Source: Pseudoalteromonas sp. OOF1S-7
GTDB lineage: Bacteria; Pseudomonadota; Gammaproteobacteria; Enterobacterales; Alteromonadaceae
Direction: 5' to 3'
DNA: 64,000 nucleotides
Assembly (NCBI RefSeq): GCF_022347765.1
Contig: NZ_JAKRFZ010000006.1
Location: 124,001-188,000, forward strand
Every line of letters begins with the position of its first letter. The first letter of the stretch is position 1. Shown piece by piece: positions 1 through 7,854 of the stretch. Position numbers and translations under genes: made by a program. The notes below the pieces were generated by a model. That model saw only the letters and a program-made list of their open reading frames with translations, was not told the origin of the DNA and ran no database searches.

Positions 1-249
1 AGCCTTTTCGTCACTCTGTTCTAGCCCCTGACCATCCTGATACATGAAACCCAGGCTAAATTGAGCTTCGGCATGGTCTTGCTTTGCAGCTTGCTTAAAC
101 CAGTAAGCGGCTTGCTCATAATTTTGTTCTGTATCATCGCCGAAATAGTAAGCATCGCCCAGCTCATATTGCGCCTCTGCATCGCCACTTTGGGCTTTTT
201 CTGTCAGAGCTTGGATCTCTGGCGTTAGTTCGGGGTTGTGTTCTGACAT
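1..249 (-). CDS. Sel1-repeat protein, 3' end beyond window
   Basis: The first 83 residues of a protein read from an ATG at 247-249, with an AGGA ribosome site just upstream. From about residue 30 it shows Sel1-type TPR signatures: AEAQYELGDAYYFG followed by QNYEQAAYWFKQAA, then AEAQFSLGFMYQDG. Sel1 repeats are 36-residue helical pairs that act as protein-interaction scaffolds. There is no signal peptide, so a cytoplasmic protein is likely. The remainder, including total repeat number, lies outside the window, so its role cannot be stated. Confidence 0.8.
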   Translation of the reverse strand, partial: MSEHNPELTPEIQALTEKAQSGDAEAQYELGDAYYFGDDTEQNYEQAAYWFKQAAKQDHAEAQFSLGFMYQDGQGLEQSDEKA

Positions 250-493
250 CAATATTCCTTTTAAACTGCTTAACCCCGTAAGAATCTGGTATGGGGTTTT
301 ATATCCTTATTAAACGGTATTTTATGATGCCTGACAATGGGATGGGTTTTATCCATTGGGGTTGGCGACCTGCATGAAGAAGACATTCCTCTGGATGGTT
401 TTGGAACTGGCGTAGTAAAAAGTGATCCAGAAAAGCCCTGAAAAGCGGTCCACCGACTCGTCAGCGGGCGGACCTGCGGGTTACCCAGGTGGG

Positions 494-922
494 TTATTTA
501 ATTGGGGTCTGAAAGCCTTTGGGCTTAATGGCCAGCACGGAGCACTGGGTTTGTTCCAGGATAGATTCGGCGGTATTTCCGATGATCAAACCCGGAATGC
601 CGACACGGCCGACGGTGCCCATCACGATTAAGTCAATCTGGTGTTTTTGTGCCAGCAGAGGGATCTCTTTACTGGCCTTGCCTTTAACCTGATGCAGTTT
701 GGGCTGCAGGTACTGAACGGCAGACTTGTCGAACAGTGTGTCCATTTTTGTCACCAGCCGGGCCAGCTTAGTGGCACAGTCTCTGCGCCCTTGCTCTACG
801 TAGTCATCAACCTGTTCGTCCGACTGACGTGCAAAGGTGCCGTAGCGCAGCCAGTCTTCGGCGTAGGCATCCCAGGCGCTGCCCACATGCAGCTCAGAGT
901 GTGCGAATGAATTTAAGGTCAA
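494..922 (-). pseudogene. Universal stress protein remnant (C-terminal part)
   Basis: About 135 residues match the end of a UspA-family protein: an HSELHV strand, then a central helix-rich stretch, then DLIVMGTVGR and the glycine-rich nucleotide-loop pattern GLIIGNTAESIL followed by CSVLAIKP. The N-terminal strand and Walker-like start of the family are missing. No ATG or ribosome site opens this frame (the only initiator is a TTG). Its 5' side runs directly into the antiporter remnant in a different frame, so it is probably not expressed as a functional protein. The stop is intact. Confidence 0.7.
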
Positions 923-1160
923 GCTTAAGGCCTACCAGGAATAGCAATACCGCAATGCCCAGTTCGGCCAGCAGTTCAATGTGCGCATGAGACTGAACGA
1001 TGTTTAAAGCCGAAGGCCCGACACCTCCCCCCACGGCAATAAAACTCACAATCATGGGCTGGCGAAGTAGCACACCAATAAAACCCAGTGCGGCGGCCAA
1101 CACCACCAGCGCAGTGAGCTCATAAAAAGCCGACAGATGAATAAAACTTAGGTCGAGCAT
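894..1160 (-). pseudogene. CPA2 (Kef-type) cation/proton antiporter remnant (N-terminal part)
   Basis: The start is intact, with AGGAGG a few bases before the ATG. The 88 residues form roughly three hydrophobic helices with the CPA2 hallmarks LRQPMIVSFIAVG, GPSALNIV and ELGIAVLLFLVGLKLDL. Family members run to about 400-650 residues. Here the frame ends at residue 88, just where it meets the universal stress protein fragment. One deletion that joined the two genes out of frame explains both remnants. A short truncated membrane peptide could still be made. Confidence 0.7.
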
Positions 1161-1385
1161 TGCACCTCCTTCTTCACGTACAATGGCTTACAGCTTTACC
1201 TTAGTGGTCGCCAGCATCACAACCCCCTATGCAAAAATCAATCTAAGTTCTGCGGATCTTCGCCGACCATGTTCTACATCAAAATAGCAGCGACAAGATA
1301 CCGTAGCATGCGTTTTATAGTATGAATTTGCCGTATTTATAGGCAGTTATACTCGAAGTGTTGTGTAATTAGCAGACACGAATAA

Positions 1386-1403
1386 GCCGCCCTTGCGGGC
1401 GGC
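1386..1403 (-). terminator. GC hairpin after hsp20 copy 1
   Basis: GCCGCCC and GGGCGGC form a 7-bp stem with a 4-base loop. On the minus strand it is followed only by TTATT, so termination may be weaker than at the matching site behind copy 2. Confidence 0.55.
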
Positions 1404-1448
1404 GGGTGGGAATTCAACAATGTAATACAAGGAAAAAGGGAGTGTGTT

Positions 1449-1898
1449 TTATTTGCTCTCTAGCAGTTTACCGGTGCCAATCTCAATTTTTCTTGGCTTT
1501 AACGCTTCCGGCACTTTGCGTTCCAGGTCAATCAATAACAAGCCGTTCTCAAGCTCTGCGCCAATCACTTTGACGTGGTCGCCCAGCTGGAATTTGCGCT
1601 CAAAGTTGCGCTCGGCAATGCCCTGGTGAATAAATTTACGGTCGGTTTTGTCTTCTTTGTTCTGCTTCTCGCCTTTAACGGTCAGCGTGTTGTTTTCCGA
1701 CTCAAGCGTCAGCTCCTGCTCCGTAAAGCCGGCCACCGCCATGGTAATCTGGTACTTGTCTTCAGCTAAGGCTTCGATATTGTATGGCGGGTAGCTGGGC
1801 TGTTTTTCGCTGCTACGCTGCGCCGCATCCATCATAGATGCAAGGTGGTCAAAGCCGATGAATGAACGGTAAAGGGGTGATAAATCTACTGTACGCAT
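1449..1898 (-). CDS. Small heat-shock protein Hsp20/IbpA family, copy 1
   Basis: ATP-independent chaperone of the alpha-crystallin/Hsp20 family that holds unfolding proteins for refolding by DnaK/ClpB. The 149-residue protein has an N-terminal arm (SPLYRSFIGFDHLASMMD), an alpha-crystallin domain beginning YPPYNIEALAEDKY, the TVKGEK strand, the HQGIAERNFERKFQLGDHV segment typical of IbpA, and the conserved LENGLLLIDLER, ending in a short tail. The GAGG ribosome site is too close to the first ATG (1904); the ATG two codons later at 1898 is better spaced. It differs from the 7.1-kb copy at only a few residues (for instance RKVPE for REVPE, and the last residues). A sigma-32-type promoter lies about 150 bases upstream. 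Confidence 0.93.
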   Translation of the reverse strand: MRTVDLSPLYRSFIGFDHLASMMDAAQRSSEKQPSYPPYNIEALAEDKYQITMAVAGFTEQELTLESENNTLTVKGEKQNKEDKTDRKFIHQGIAERNFERKFQLGDHVKVIGAELENGLLLIDLERKVPEALKPRKIEIGTGKLLESK

Positions 1899-2051
1899 AA
1901 TCATATCCTCATAAAGCGATAATTAAGCCATTTACTCTTTGCAATAAACCAGTAAATAGCGGGTTTTCAACTCTAATACTACTTAAATAAAGACTTTTAA
2001 AACAAAGCCTTAATTTGGTTTGGGACCCTGTCGGCGTCCTCACAAATCTAT

Positions 2052-2078
2052 CTATGGCCGGGGCCAATGCTTTTCAAG
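2052..2078 (-). promoter_or_regulatory. Sigma-32-type promoter of hsp20 copy 1
   Basis: On the minus strand CTTGAAA (an exact -35 match to the heat-shock consensus) is followed after about 12-14 bases by a CCAT-containing -10-like element in GGCCATAG. The whole arrangement is conserved at 7712-7738. The implied transcript has a leader of about 140 bases before hsp20. Confidence 0.6.
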
Positions 2079-2270
2079 GAAATTTATTGAAAAAAGTTTT
2101 AGGTTATTTGTATCTATATGATTTTATTTGGTTTGTGTTTTGTACTGGGTAAGCAATCCCTGAGTTGCGCCCATTTGTGTTAGAGGTACACACACCACCG
2201 TCACCCCGGCCAGCGAGTCGGGGTCTGCTTAAAGGCAACGCGAATGCTTAGGGCTGGTGCAGGCGTAAAA

Positions 2271-2587
2271 GCTGCGACGATACTTAATCGTCGGTCTAGG
2301 GTAGGTTATGAGTAAAGTACGTCCCTGTAGTGAAAGTCCGGCTCAACATCCATGTCTCGCGTCCACTGACAAAAGGCGATACTTAATCGCTCAAGTTATG
2401 AGTAAAGTACGTCCCTGTAGTGCAGGTCCGGCTCGACATCCATGTCTCGCGCCAAGCCACGCTGCGGTGATTATTAATCACCGGTCGTGTTGAGTGCGGA
2501 GTAAAGTACGTCCCTGTAGTGAAAGTCCGGCTCAACATCCATGTCTCGCGTCCACTGACAAAAGGCGATACTTAATCGCCTTTTGTA
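2271..2587 (-). repeat. Modular hairpin repeat array behind the lipase gene
   Basis: Three copies of a roughly 50-base core sit at about 2310-2360, 2400-2450 and 2500-2550. Read on the minus strand the core contains CATGGATG, AGCCGG and CTACAGGGACGTACTTTACTC-like sequence. Between cores are short perfect or near-perfect hairpins with different stems: CGGTGATTATTAATCACCG, GGCGAT/ATCGCC and CGACGAT/ATCGTCG. The array shares its building blocks with the larger array at 28683-29545. The first hairpin contains the lipase stop codon. Confidence 0.85.
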
Positions 2588-3819
2588 GTGGACCCCCAAA
2601 CATTTGTGCGGGATTTTAGGCCTGCGCCTGTGCTGGCGTCCGGGGTGATGAACAGCTGGCTTGGGCGGGCTGTTGGATCTTGCCAGTTGTGGTAGAGCGG
2701 GATCAGACGCTCTTTGATCATATTTTCCAGCGAATGATTCACAAACAGGTTGTTACCCGGGAAAGCCGGGAATTCGACTTCGTTTTCATCGTGGCGCAGC
2801 GCTGAGGACGAAATGGGATCATAGTCGGTGCGGAAGTTGATCACATTACGCAGCCGCATGGTGTTGGCAAAATAGCGGGCATAGGCGTCGATGATCTTAG
2901 TACCGGGTGAGGCAAAAACCCGGGTCTGGATACCGGTGCGCACGCCGGAGTCGACCGCCGTATAGCCGCCCAGGCTGTGGCCAGTTAAAACTACATTGTG
3001 GCTGGTTGACGCTTCGGGTACCTGATAACCGGGTGCAACAGATGCCTGATTGACTGGATACTGCTCCAAAATGCGCTGGCAAAATTCAAAGGCGGTGAGC
3101 TGCCAGGCGATGTCGGTTTCGGCCAGGTTGGCAAAAAACAGCTTAAAGTCTTCGTACAGGTCGCCGGTGTTAAACGGGTTGGTGCCCTTATAGGCAATGA
3201 TCACTTCTTCTTCCAGGCCTTCAGAGGCAATGGCGGGCACTTTAACGGCAAAGGCATAGACGCCGTCTACATTCAGTAATGTATCTATGATCTCGAGTTT
3301 ACCGTTGGTGAGCATTAACTTCTGGTATAATGGGTCATCGTTGTAAGCAAAGGTGCCACCGGGTTCCAGACTGTACGCATAGGCTGAGGCAAACGCATAG
3401 CGCAGCACCTTGTTGTAGGCTATCACATCCAGGCTGGTGCTGATCTCTTTGGCCTGCGCTGGGGTGAGTATGGGATATTCCCATCCGACACTGCGGTCGG
3501 AGGCAAAAAAGCTGATATTATTGCTGTACTGCGGGCCAAATTGCTGCGCCAGCGTTACCCGGCTCAGTTCTTCAAGAGTGGCCAGTGCCTGGGCGTCGCT
3601 GACCTCAACGCCGTTAATTTTTTCTACCACAAAATAGTTGCCATAAATGGCGGTGAGCGCGTTATCGTGCCAGTGTCCCTGTAACTTGGCATAGTCATCG
3701 CCTGCCAGCATCCAGTGTTTTTTTATCAGTTGAGAGCGTGGTACAAAGCCCGTATGTATGCCATAGCTTTGCACAAAGGTGGTGTCTTGTTTGGTGGTTT
3801 GTGGGGTTGAGTCCAGCAT
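2572..3819 (-). CDS. Lipase-like alpha/beta hydrolase
   Basis: A 415-residue serine hydrolase with the nucleophile motif VVLTGHSLGGYTA (Ser near residue 282), a likely Asp in FRTDYDPIS and a His in FVNHSLENM, i.e. the order Ser-Asp-His of class-3 (fungal-type) lipases. The stretch EEEVIIAYKGTNP resembles the strand and oxyanion region before the elbow in that class. No signal peptide is visible, so it is probably cytoplasmic or exported another way. The start at 3819 is chosen because GGGAGG sits 7 bases upstream; an in-frame ATG at 3864 lacks one. It diverges from the NTPase/TPR gene across 161 bases and lies inside the hsp20-bracketed block, so it may be a lipid-acting effector or just co-resident cargo. 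Substrate unknown. Confidence 0.8.
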   Translation of the reverse strand: MLDSTPQTTKQDTTFVQSYGIHTGFVPRSQLIKKHWMLAGDDYAKLQGHWHDNALTAIYGNYFVVEKINGVEVSDAQALATLEELSRVTLAQQFGPQYSNNISFFASDRSVGWEYPILTPAQAKEISTSLDVIAYNKVLRYAFASAYAYSLEPGGTFAYNDDPLYQKLMLTNGKLEIIDTLLNVDGVYAFAVKVPAIASEGLEEEVIIAYKGTNPFNTGDLYEDFKLFFANLAETDIAWQLTAFEFCQRILEQYPVNQASVAPGYQVPEASTSHNVVLTGHSLGGYTAVDSGVRTGIQTRVFASPGTKIIDAYARYFANTMRLRNVINFRTDYDPISSSALRHDENEVEFPAFPGNNLFVNHSLENMIKERLIPLYHNWQDPTARPSQLFITPDASTGAGLKSRTNVWGSTTKGD

Positions 3820-3980
3820 AATTATCCTCCCGGATTGTGGTTTCCGAGAGCAAGTATGGAACACAATACACGGTTCGCCAGTTACACGGACTTACAGCGC
3901 TGGGTAATAAATTTAACCCTTGCCTGAGCCGCACTGCTGAAATAGGATGAAAAAGTAAGCATTAACCAGGGAGAATGGAT

Positions 3981-6596
3981 ATGGCCGAGCGCAGCGTGTC
4001 AGTGCAGGGCAGTGCCAATCAGAGCATTATTATTACCGGCGACCATAATCACGTGGGAGGCGCGGTGGAATTTCGCATTCCGCTGGTGCGCCATCATGCC
4101 CCTGCCCGGCGGCGTCGAGGTCCGCAAACCCCACCGAATGTGCTGGATATTCTCAGCGCGCACAATAAAGCATTGAGTTTGCAGGGCCGCGAGCGCGAGC
4201 TTTCGATGCTCCATGAATGGTTAAATAACAATACGGATATTTCCGTCTTTGCCATCACCGCCTCCGCAGGCAGTGGCAAAACCCGCCTGGCCATTGAGCT
4301 GTGCGAGCAGGCAGAGCAGCAAACAGGCTGGGCGGCTGGCTTTGTACGTAGCGATGACTTAGCAGAGCTGGCACATGCCTTTAAATTTGCCCAGGCTAAC
4401 TGGTCCCACTCTTTATTGCTGGTGGTTGATTACGCCGGAGCCAATGCGCAGGCACTGGCGCAATGGCTGGATGCCCTGTCTCAGCTTGACGACCTGGCCG
4501 ATGGTATCCGGGTGCGTATCTTACTGCTGGAGCGCGAAGCCAGTAAAGAGGCTGGCTGGTGGCATACGTTAACAGGCTCAGCATTAGGCAGTGACCAGGC
4601 ACGGCTTGACTTGTTTACTCAGTTTGAGCCCTATGCGCTGGCTGGGATGAGTGATATCTCAGTACGGCGAGCAGTATTGTGTGCTGCACTGAATGCTGCG
4701 CAAGCGCTGGTGCCGAACCCTCAAGCCAGTGCAATTCCCGAGGCTGGTGAACAACCCGACTTTGATACTGCGCTGGCCGACCCGCAGTTTGGTAATCCAC
4801 TGGCGCTGGTTATGGCCGGTATTCTGTGCCGGGACATGTCGCCGCGCGCGGCCTTGTCATTACATTATCTGGCCGCAGCCGAAAAACTGGCGCAGCGAGA
4901 AATCGACCGCTTTTACAAGTGTTTTGGCGAAGGGGGCGATGCCACTAAGCTGGCCCATTGCCTGTGCTTTCATTTACTGTGTGGCGGGCTCCGAGTTGCC
5001 GATATGCGCCAGACGCTCAGTGCTGAGCTGGTAGCCATGGGCTGGCACAGTCCAGGCCTGGATAAAGAGTTACTGGCATTGCAGCAGGCGTTTGCGCCAG
5101 CAGAAGACGCAGGCGAAACAGTCAGACTGTCGACCACTCAGCCCGACCTCATAGCCGAGGCCATGTGCATACAGCTGCTGCAAAGTGACAGGGAACGAAG
5201 CTTAAAAGCGCCCGACATCCTGGCTCGTACCCTTGAATACGGTCAGGAACTGGCCGCCGCTACGCTGGTTCGCCTGTTACAGGACTTTGCCTGCCCGGTC
5301 AGCCAGCCAACCGCTCAGCAGGCTCAATTGTTAAAGTGGGCAGAGCAGCTGGTTGAGAACAACCAACACAATCGGGAGCTGATAGAATTACTCAATGATG
5401 CTATGCCACACAGCTCCATCGCGCTGGCCGAACTAGCCTGCAAATTGGCCACCATGTTATATCGGCAAAGCCAGATTCAGGCTGAGCAGCAGATCAGTGA
5501 AGCTGATTTAGCGCGTTTGGCAATGTTACTGAATAATTTGGCCAACCGGCAAAGCGAGTTAGGCCAGCGCGAAGCTGCCCTTACCACCGCCACGGAAGCC
5601 GTAGAATTACTGAGAGAGTTAGCTAAGGCCAGCCCAGACGCCTTCTTGTCTGGCTTAGCCATGTCACTTAATAATCTCGCGGGCTGTAAAAGCGTACAGG
5701 GCAAGCATGAAGTAGCTCTAACCAATGCACTGGAAGCAACCGAGTACTACAGATCATTGGCTGAGACCCGCCCTGATGCTTTTTTACCTGATCTAGCAAT
5801 GTCACTGAATAATCTTGCGGGTTTTCAAAGCAAGCTGGGACGGCGCGAAGCCGCCCTAGCTAACGCACAGGAATCTGTTGAGCACTACAGAGCATTGGCT
5901 CAGATCCACCCTGATACCGTTTTACCTGACCTAGCGATGTCACTGAACAATCTAGCGACCTTTCAAAGCGAGCAATGCCTTCACGAAGCAGCCCATATTG
6001 CTGCGCAGGAAGCTGTTAAACACTACAGAAATTTGGTTCAGGTCCGCCCCGATGCCTTTTTACCCGATCTGGCTAGTTCACTAAATAATCTTGCTAACCG
6101 ACAAAGTGCATTGGGCGAGCGTGAAGGCGCCTTGAGCACAGCACTTGAAGCCGTTGAACTACGGAGAAAACTGGTTCTGGCACGTCCTGATGCCTTTTTA
6201 CCTGACCTGGCCATGTCGCTGAGTAATCTTGCTAACTTCCAAAGTGTATTGGGACTGCGTGAAGCAGCCTTGGCTACTGCGCTGGAAGCAGTTGAGCTGC
6301 GAAGAGAGCTGGCTCGTGACTGCCCCGATGCCTTTATACCTAACCTAGCGACTTCATTGAATAACTTTGCTGCATGTCAAAACGAGCTAGGTCAGTGCGA
6401 AGCAGCTTTGGCTAGTTCTTTAGAGGCAGTACAGCTATTCTCTCTCTGTTTTGTAAAGAGGCCTGATGTCTACGAAGCGTGGATGAAAGAGATGTTGGGC
6501 AATTATCTGCGTTATTGCCTGGTGACGGGCCAGGAGCCGGATAGTGAGCTGGTAGATCCAATAATCGAAAAACTTAATGAATTAGAACAGGAGTAA
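3981..6596 (+). CDS. P-loop NTPase with seven C-terminal TPR repeats (STAND-like)
   Basis: A large cytoplasmic protein of about 871 residues. Order: a beta-type motif near residues 5-25 (SVSVQGSANQS then TGDHNHV); a basic linker (ARRRR); a P-loop domain with Walker A ASAGSGKT near residue 96 and Walker B LLLVVDY near 147; a helical middle; then from about residue 510 seven 46-residue TPRs with consensus LAMSLNNLAxxQSxLGxREAAL and PDAFLPD. The layout resembles STAND-type signalling NTPases, where repeats sense a trigger and the N-terminus recruits a partner. No effector domain is fused to it. The first ATG (3975) is only a base or so from the AGGGAG site, so the ATG at 3981 is preferred. The next gene begins 5 bases after the stop and shares the N-terminal motif. 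Function in defence or regulation is inference. Confidence 0.8.
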   Translation: MAERSVSVQGSANQSIIITGDHNHVGGAVEFRIPLVRHHAPARRRRGPQTPPNVLDILSAHNKALSLQGRERELSMLHEWLNNNTDISVFAITASAGSGKTRLAIELCEQAEQQTGWAAGFVRSDDLAELAHAFKFAQANWSHSLLLVVDYAGANAQALAQWLDALSQLDDLADGIRVRILLLEREASKEAGWWHTLTGSALGSDQARLDLFTQFEPYALAGMSDISVRRAVLCAALNAAQALVPNPQASAIPEAGEQPDFDTALADPQFGNPLALVMAGILCRDMSPRAALSLHYLAAAEKLAQREIDRFYKCFGEGGDATKLAHCLCFHLLCGGLRVADMRQTLSAELVAMGWHSPGLDKELLALQQAFAPAEDAGETVRLSTTQPDLIAEAMCIQLLQSDRERSLKAPDILARTLEYGQELAAATLVRLLQDFACPVSQPTAQQAQLLKWAEQLVENNQHNRELIELLNDAMPHSSIALAELACKLATMLYRQSQIQAEQQISEADLARLAMLLNNLANRQSELGQREAALTTATEAVELLRELAKASPDAFLSGLAMSLNNLAGCKSVQGKHEVALTNALEATEYYRSLAETRPDAFLPDLAMSLNNLAGFQSKLGRREAALANAQESVEHYRALAQIHPDTVLPDLAMSLNNLATFQSEQCLHEAAHIAAQEAVKHYRNLVQVRPDAFLPDLASSLNNLANRQSALGEREGALSTALEAVELRRKLVLARPDAFLPDLAMSLSNLANFQSVLGLREAALATALEAVELRRELARDCPDAFIPNLATSLNNFAACQNELGQCEAALASSLEAVQLFSLCFVKRPDVYEAWMKEMLGNYLRYCLVTGQEPDSELVDPIIEKLNELEQE

Positions 6597-6601
6597 CTCC
6601 C

Positions 6602-7006
6602 ATGTCAGACAGGACAATACAGGTGGGTGGCAACGCCAATGGTGCGGTGTTAAACACAGGTGATCATAACCAGATTGTTGCCGCCCCTAAAATCACCATG
6701 CCCGAGCCTCAGGCGGTGGATATTCAGCAGGCGCTGCGTGAGCTCACGACAGCGCTGGGTGAGCTTAGTACACAGCAGCCGCGCAAACTGAGTAATGCGC
6801 TGGAGGAGGCACAAGAAGAAATTGAACAGGCGCAGCCCGATAAGGCTGAGGTGGCGGAGTCGCTGGCCCGTGCGGCAAAAATAGCCAAAGAGGCTGAAAG
6901 CTTTGCCAGCCATAGTGAAAAGCTGGTCGAGCGTTTTACTCCTGTGCTGGGCTGGTTAGGCCCACATGCGACCCGGGTAGCCGAGGCATTGGGCATGGCT
7001 ATTTAA
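6602..7006 (+). CDS. Small partner protein sharing the NTPase N-terminal motif
   Basis: 134 residues. Residues 4-24 (TIQVGGNANGAVLNTGDHNQIV) repeat the pattern seen at the start of the upstream NTPase: G-x-A-N, then TGDHN followed by a hydrophobic residue. The rest is strongly helical and charged (LSNALEEAQEEIEQAQPDKAEVAESLARAAKIAKEAE), ending in a more hydrophobic stretch (PVLGWLGPHATRVAEALGMAI). AGGAG precedes the ATG, and only 5 bases separate it from the NTPase gene, so the two are an operon. The common motif suggests the proteins assemble through like-with-like contacts. The hydrophobic tail might touch membrane or a partner. No family name is recognised. Confidence 0.75.
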   Translation: MSDRTIQVGGNANGAVLNTGDHNQIVAAPKITMPEPQAVDIQQALRELTTALGELSTQQPRKLSNALEEAQEEIEQAQPDKAEVAESLARAAKIAKEAESFASHSEKLVERFTPVLGWLGPHATRVAEALGMAI

Positions 7007-7025
7007 TTGGCTTGTTGCGGCACAC

Positions 7026-7049
7026 AAAAAAGCCGCCCTTTCGGGCGGC
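7026..7049 (-). terminator. Rho-independent terminator of hsp20 copy 2
   Basis: GCCGCCC, a GAAA loop and GGGCGGC are followed on the minus strand by six T. It lies between the convergent 134-residue gene and hsp20 copy 2. Confidence 0.8.
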
Positions 7050-7111
7050 GGGTGGGAATTCAACAATGTAATACAAGGAAAAGGAAGTGAGTAATTACTA
7101 CTCTTTAGGTG

Positions 7112-7558
7112 TTAACCTTCAATTAGCTTTCCGGTGCCAATTTCAATTTTTCTTGGCTTTAACGCTTCCGGTACTTCGCGCTCCAGGTCAATCAATAACA
7201 GGCCGTTCTCAAGCTCTGCGCCAATCACTTTGACGTGGTCGCCCAGCTGGAATTTACGCTCAAAGTTGCGCTCGGCAATGCCCTGGTGAATAAATTTACG
7301 GTCGGTTTTGTCTTCTTTATTTTGCTTCTCGCCTTTAACGGTCAGCGTGTTGTTTTCCGACTCCAGCGACAACTCCTGCTCCGTAAAGCCGGCCACCGCC
7401 ATGGTAATTTGGTACTTGTCTTCAGCTAACGCTTCGATGTTGTATGGCGGGTAGCTGGGCTGTTTTTCGCTGCTACGCTGCGCCGCATCCATCATAGATG
7501 CAAGGTGGTCAAAGCCGATGAATGAACGGTAAAGGGGTGATAAATCTACTGTACGCAT
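7112..7558 (-). CDS. Small heat-shock protein Hsp20/IbpA family, copy 2
   Basis: Second copy of the 1.45-kb chaperone gene, with 148 residues from the well-spaced ATG at 7558. The alpha-crystallin domain (YPPYNIEALAEDKY to LENGLLLIDLER) is intact. Differences from copy 1 are conservative (TEQELSLES for TEQELTLES, EREVPE for ERKVPE) apart from a changed C-terminal tail (KLIEG). Both copies keep promoter, leader, ribosome site and full frame, so both are probably active and heat-induced. Copy 2 retains the better terminator and may be the ancestral one. Confidence 0.93.
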   Translation of the reverse strand: MRTVDLSPLYRSFIGFDHLASMMDAAQRSSEKQPSYPPYNIEALAEDKYQITMAVAGFTEQELSLESENNTLTVKGEKQNKEDKTDRKFIHQGIAERNFERKFQLGDHVKVIGAELENGLLLIDLEREVPEALKPRKIEIGTGKLIEG

Positions 7559-7711
7559 AATCATATCCTCATAAAGCGATAATTAAGCCATTTACTCTTT
7601 GCAATAAACCAGTAAACAGCGGGTTTTTAACTCTAATACTACTTAAATAAAGACTTTTAAAACAAAGTCTTAGTTTGTTTTTGGACCCTGTCGGCGTCCT
7701 CACAAATCTAT

Positions 7712-7738
7712 CTATGGCCGGGGCCAACGCTTTTCAAG
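7712..7738 (-). promoter_or_regulatory. Sigma-32-type promoter of hsp20 copy 2
   Basis: Same CTTGAAA and GGCCATAG elements and spacing as at 2052-2078. The sequence from the -35 element to beyond the -10 element differs from copy 1 only by a single base in the spacer. Confidence 0.6.
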
Positions 7739-7854
7739 GAAGTTTTTTGAAAAAGTTTGATAATTATTTTATGTTATTGATTCTAAGTGGTTTTTATTGT
7801 TGGATCTTTGCTCAGGCCAGCCACCGTTTTGCTGTCGGTGGTTCCCGGCTCAAG

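Larger units (their letters stand above)
1386..2095 (-). repeat. hsp20 direct repeat, copy 1
   Basis: About 700 bases, nearly identical to 7032-7755 in the same orientation. The shared block covers the GC hairpin behind the gene, the whole hsp20 gene, its leader and the heat-shock promoter. Similarity fades just beyond the promoter and stops at the hairpin: in copy 1 the hairpin is followed by TTATT instead of the T6 run of copy 2, so one duplication edge lies inside the terminator. Confidence 0.85.
7032..7755 (-). repeat. hsp20 direct repeat, copy 2
   Basis: Matches 1386-2095 over the hairpin, gene, leader and promoter. The two copies face the same way and enclose about 5 kb of cargo (repeat array, lipase, NTPase/TPR gene and its partner), so recombination between them would delete the cargo and leave one hsp20 gene. 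Confidence 0.85.

Noticed and set aside
1899-2045. Clear RNA thermometer in the hsp20 leader
   Set aside because: No fourU or ROSE motif was found by eye; retained only as a question.
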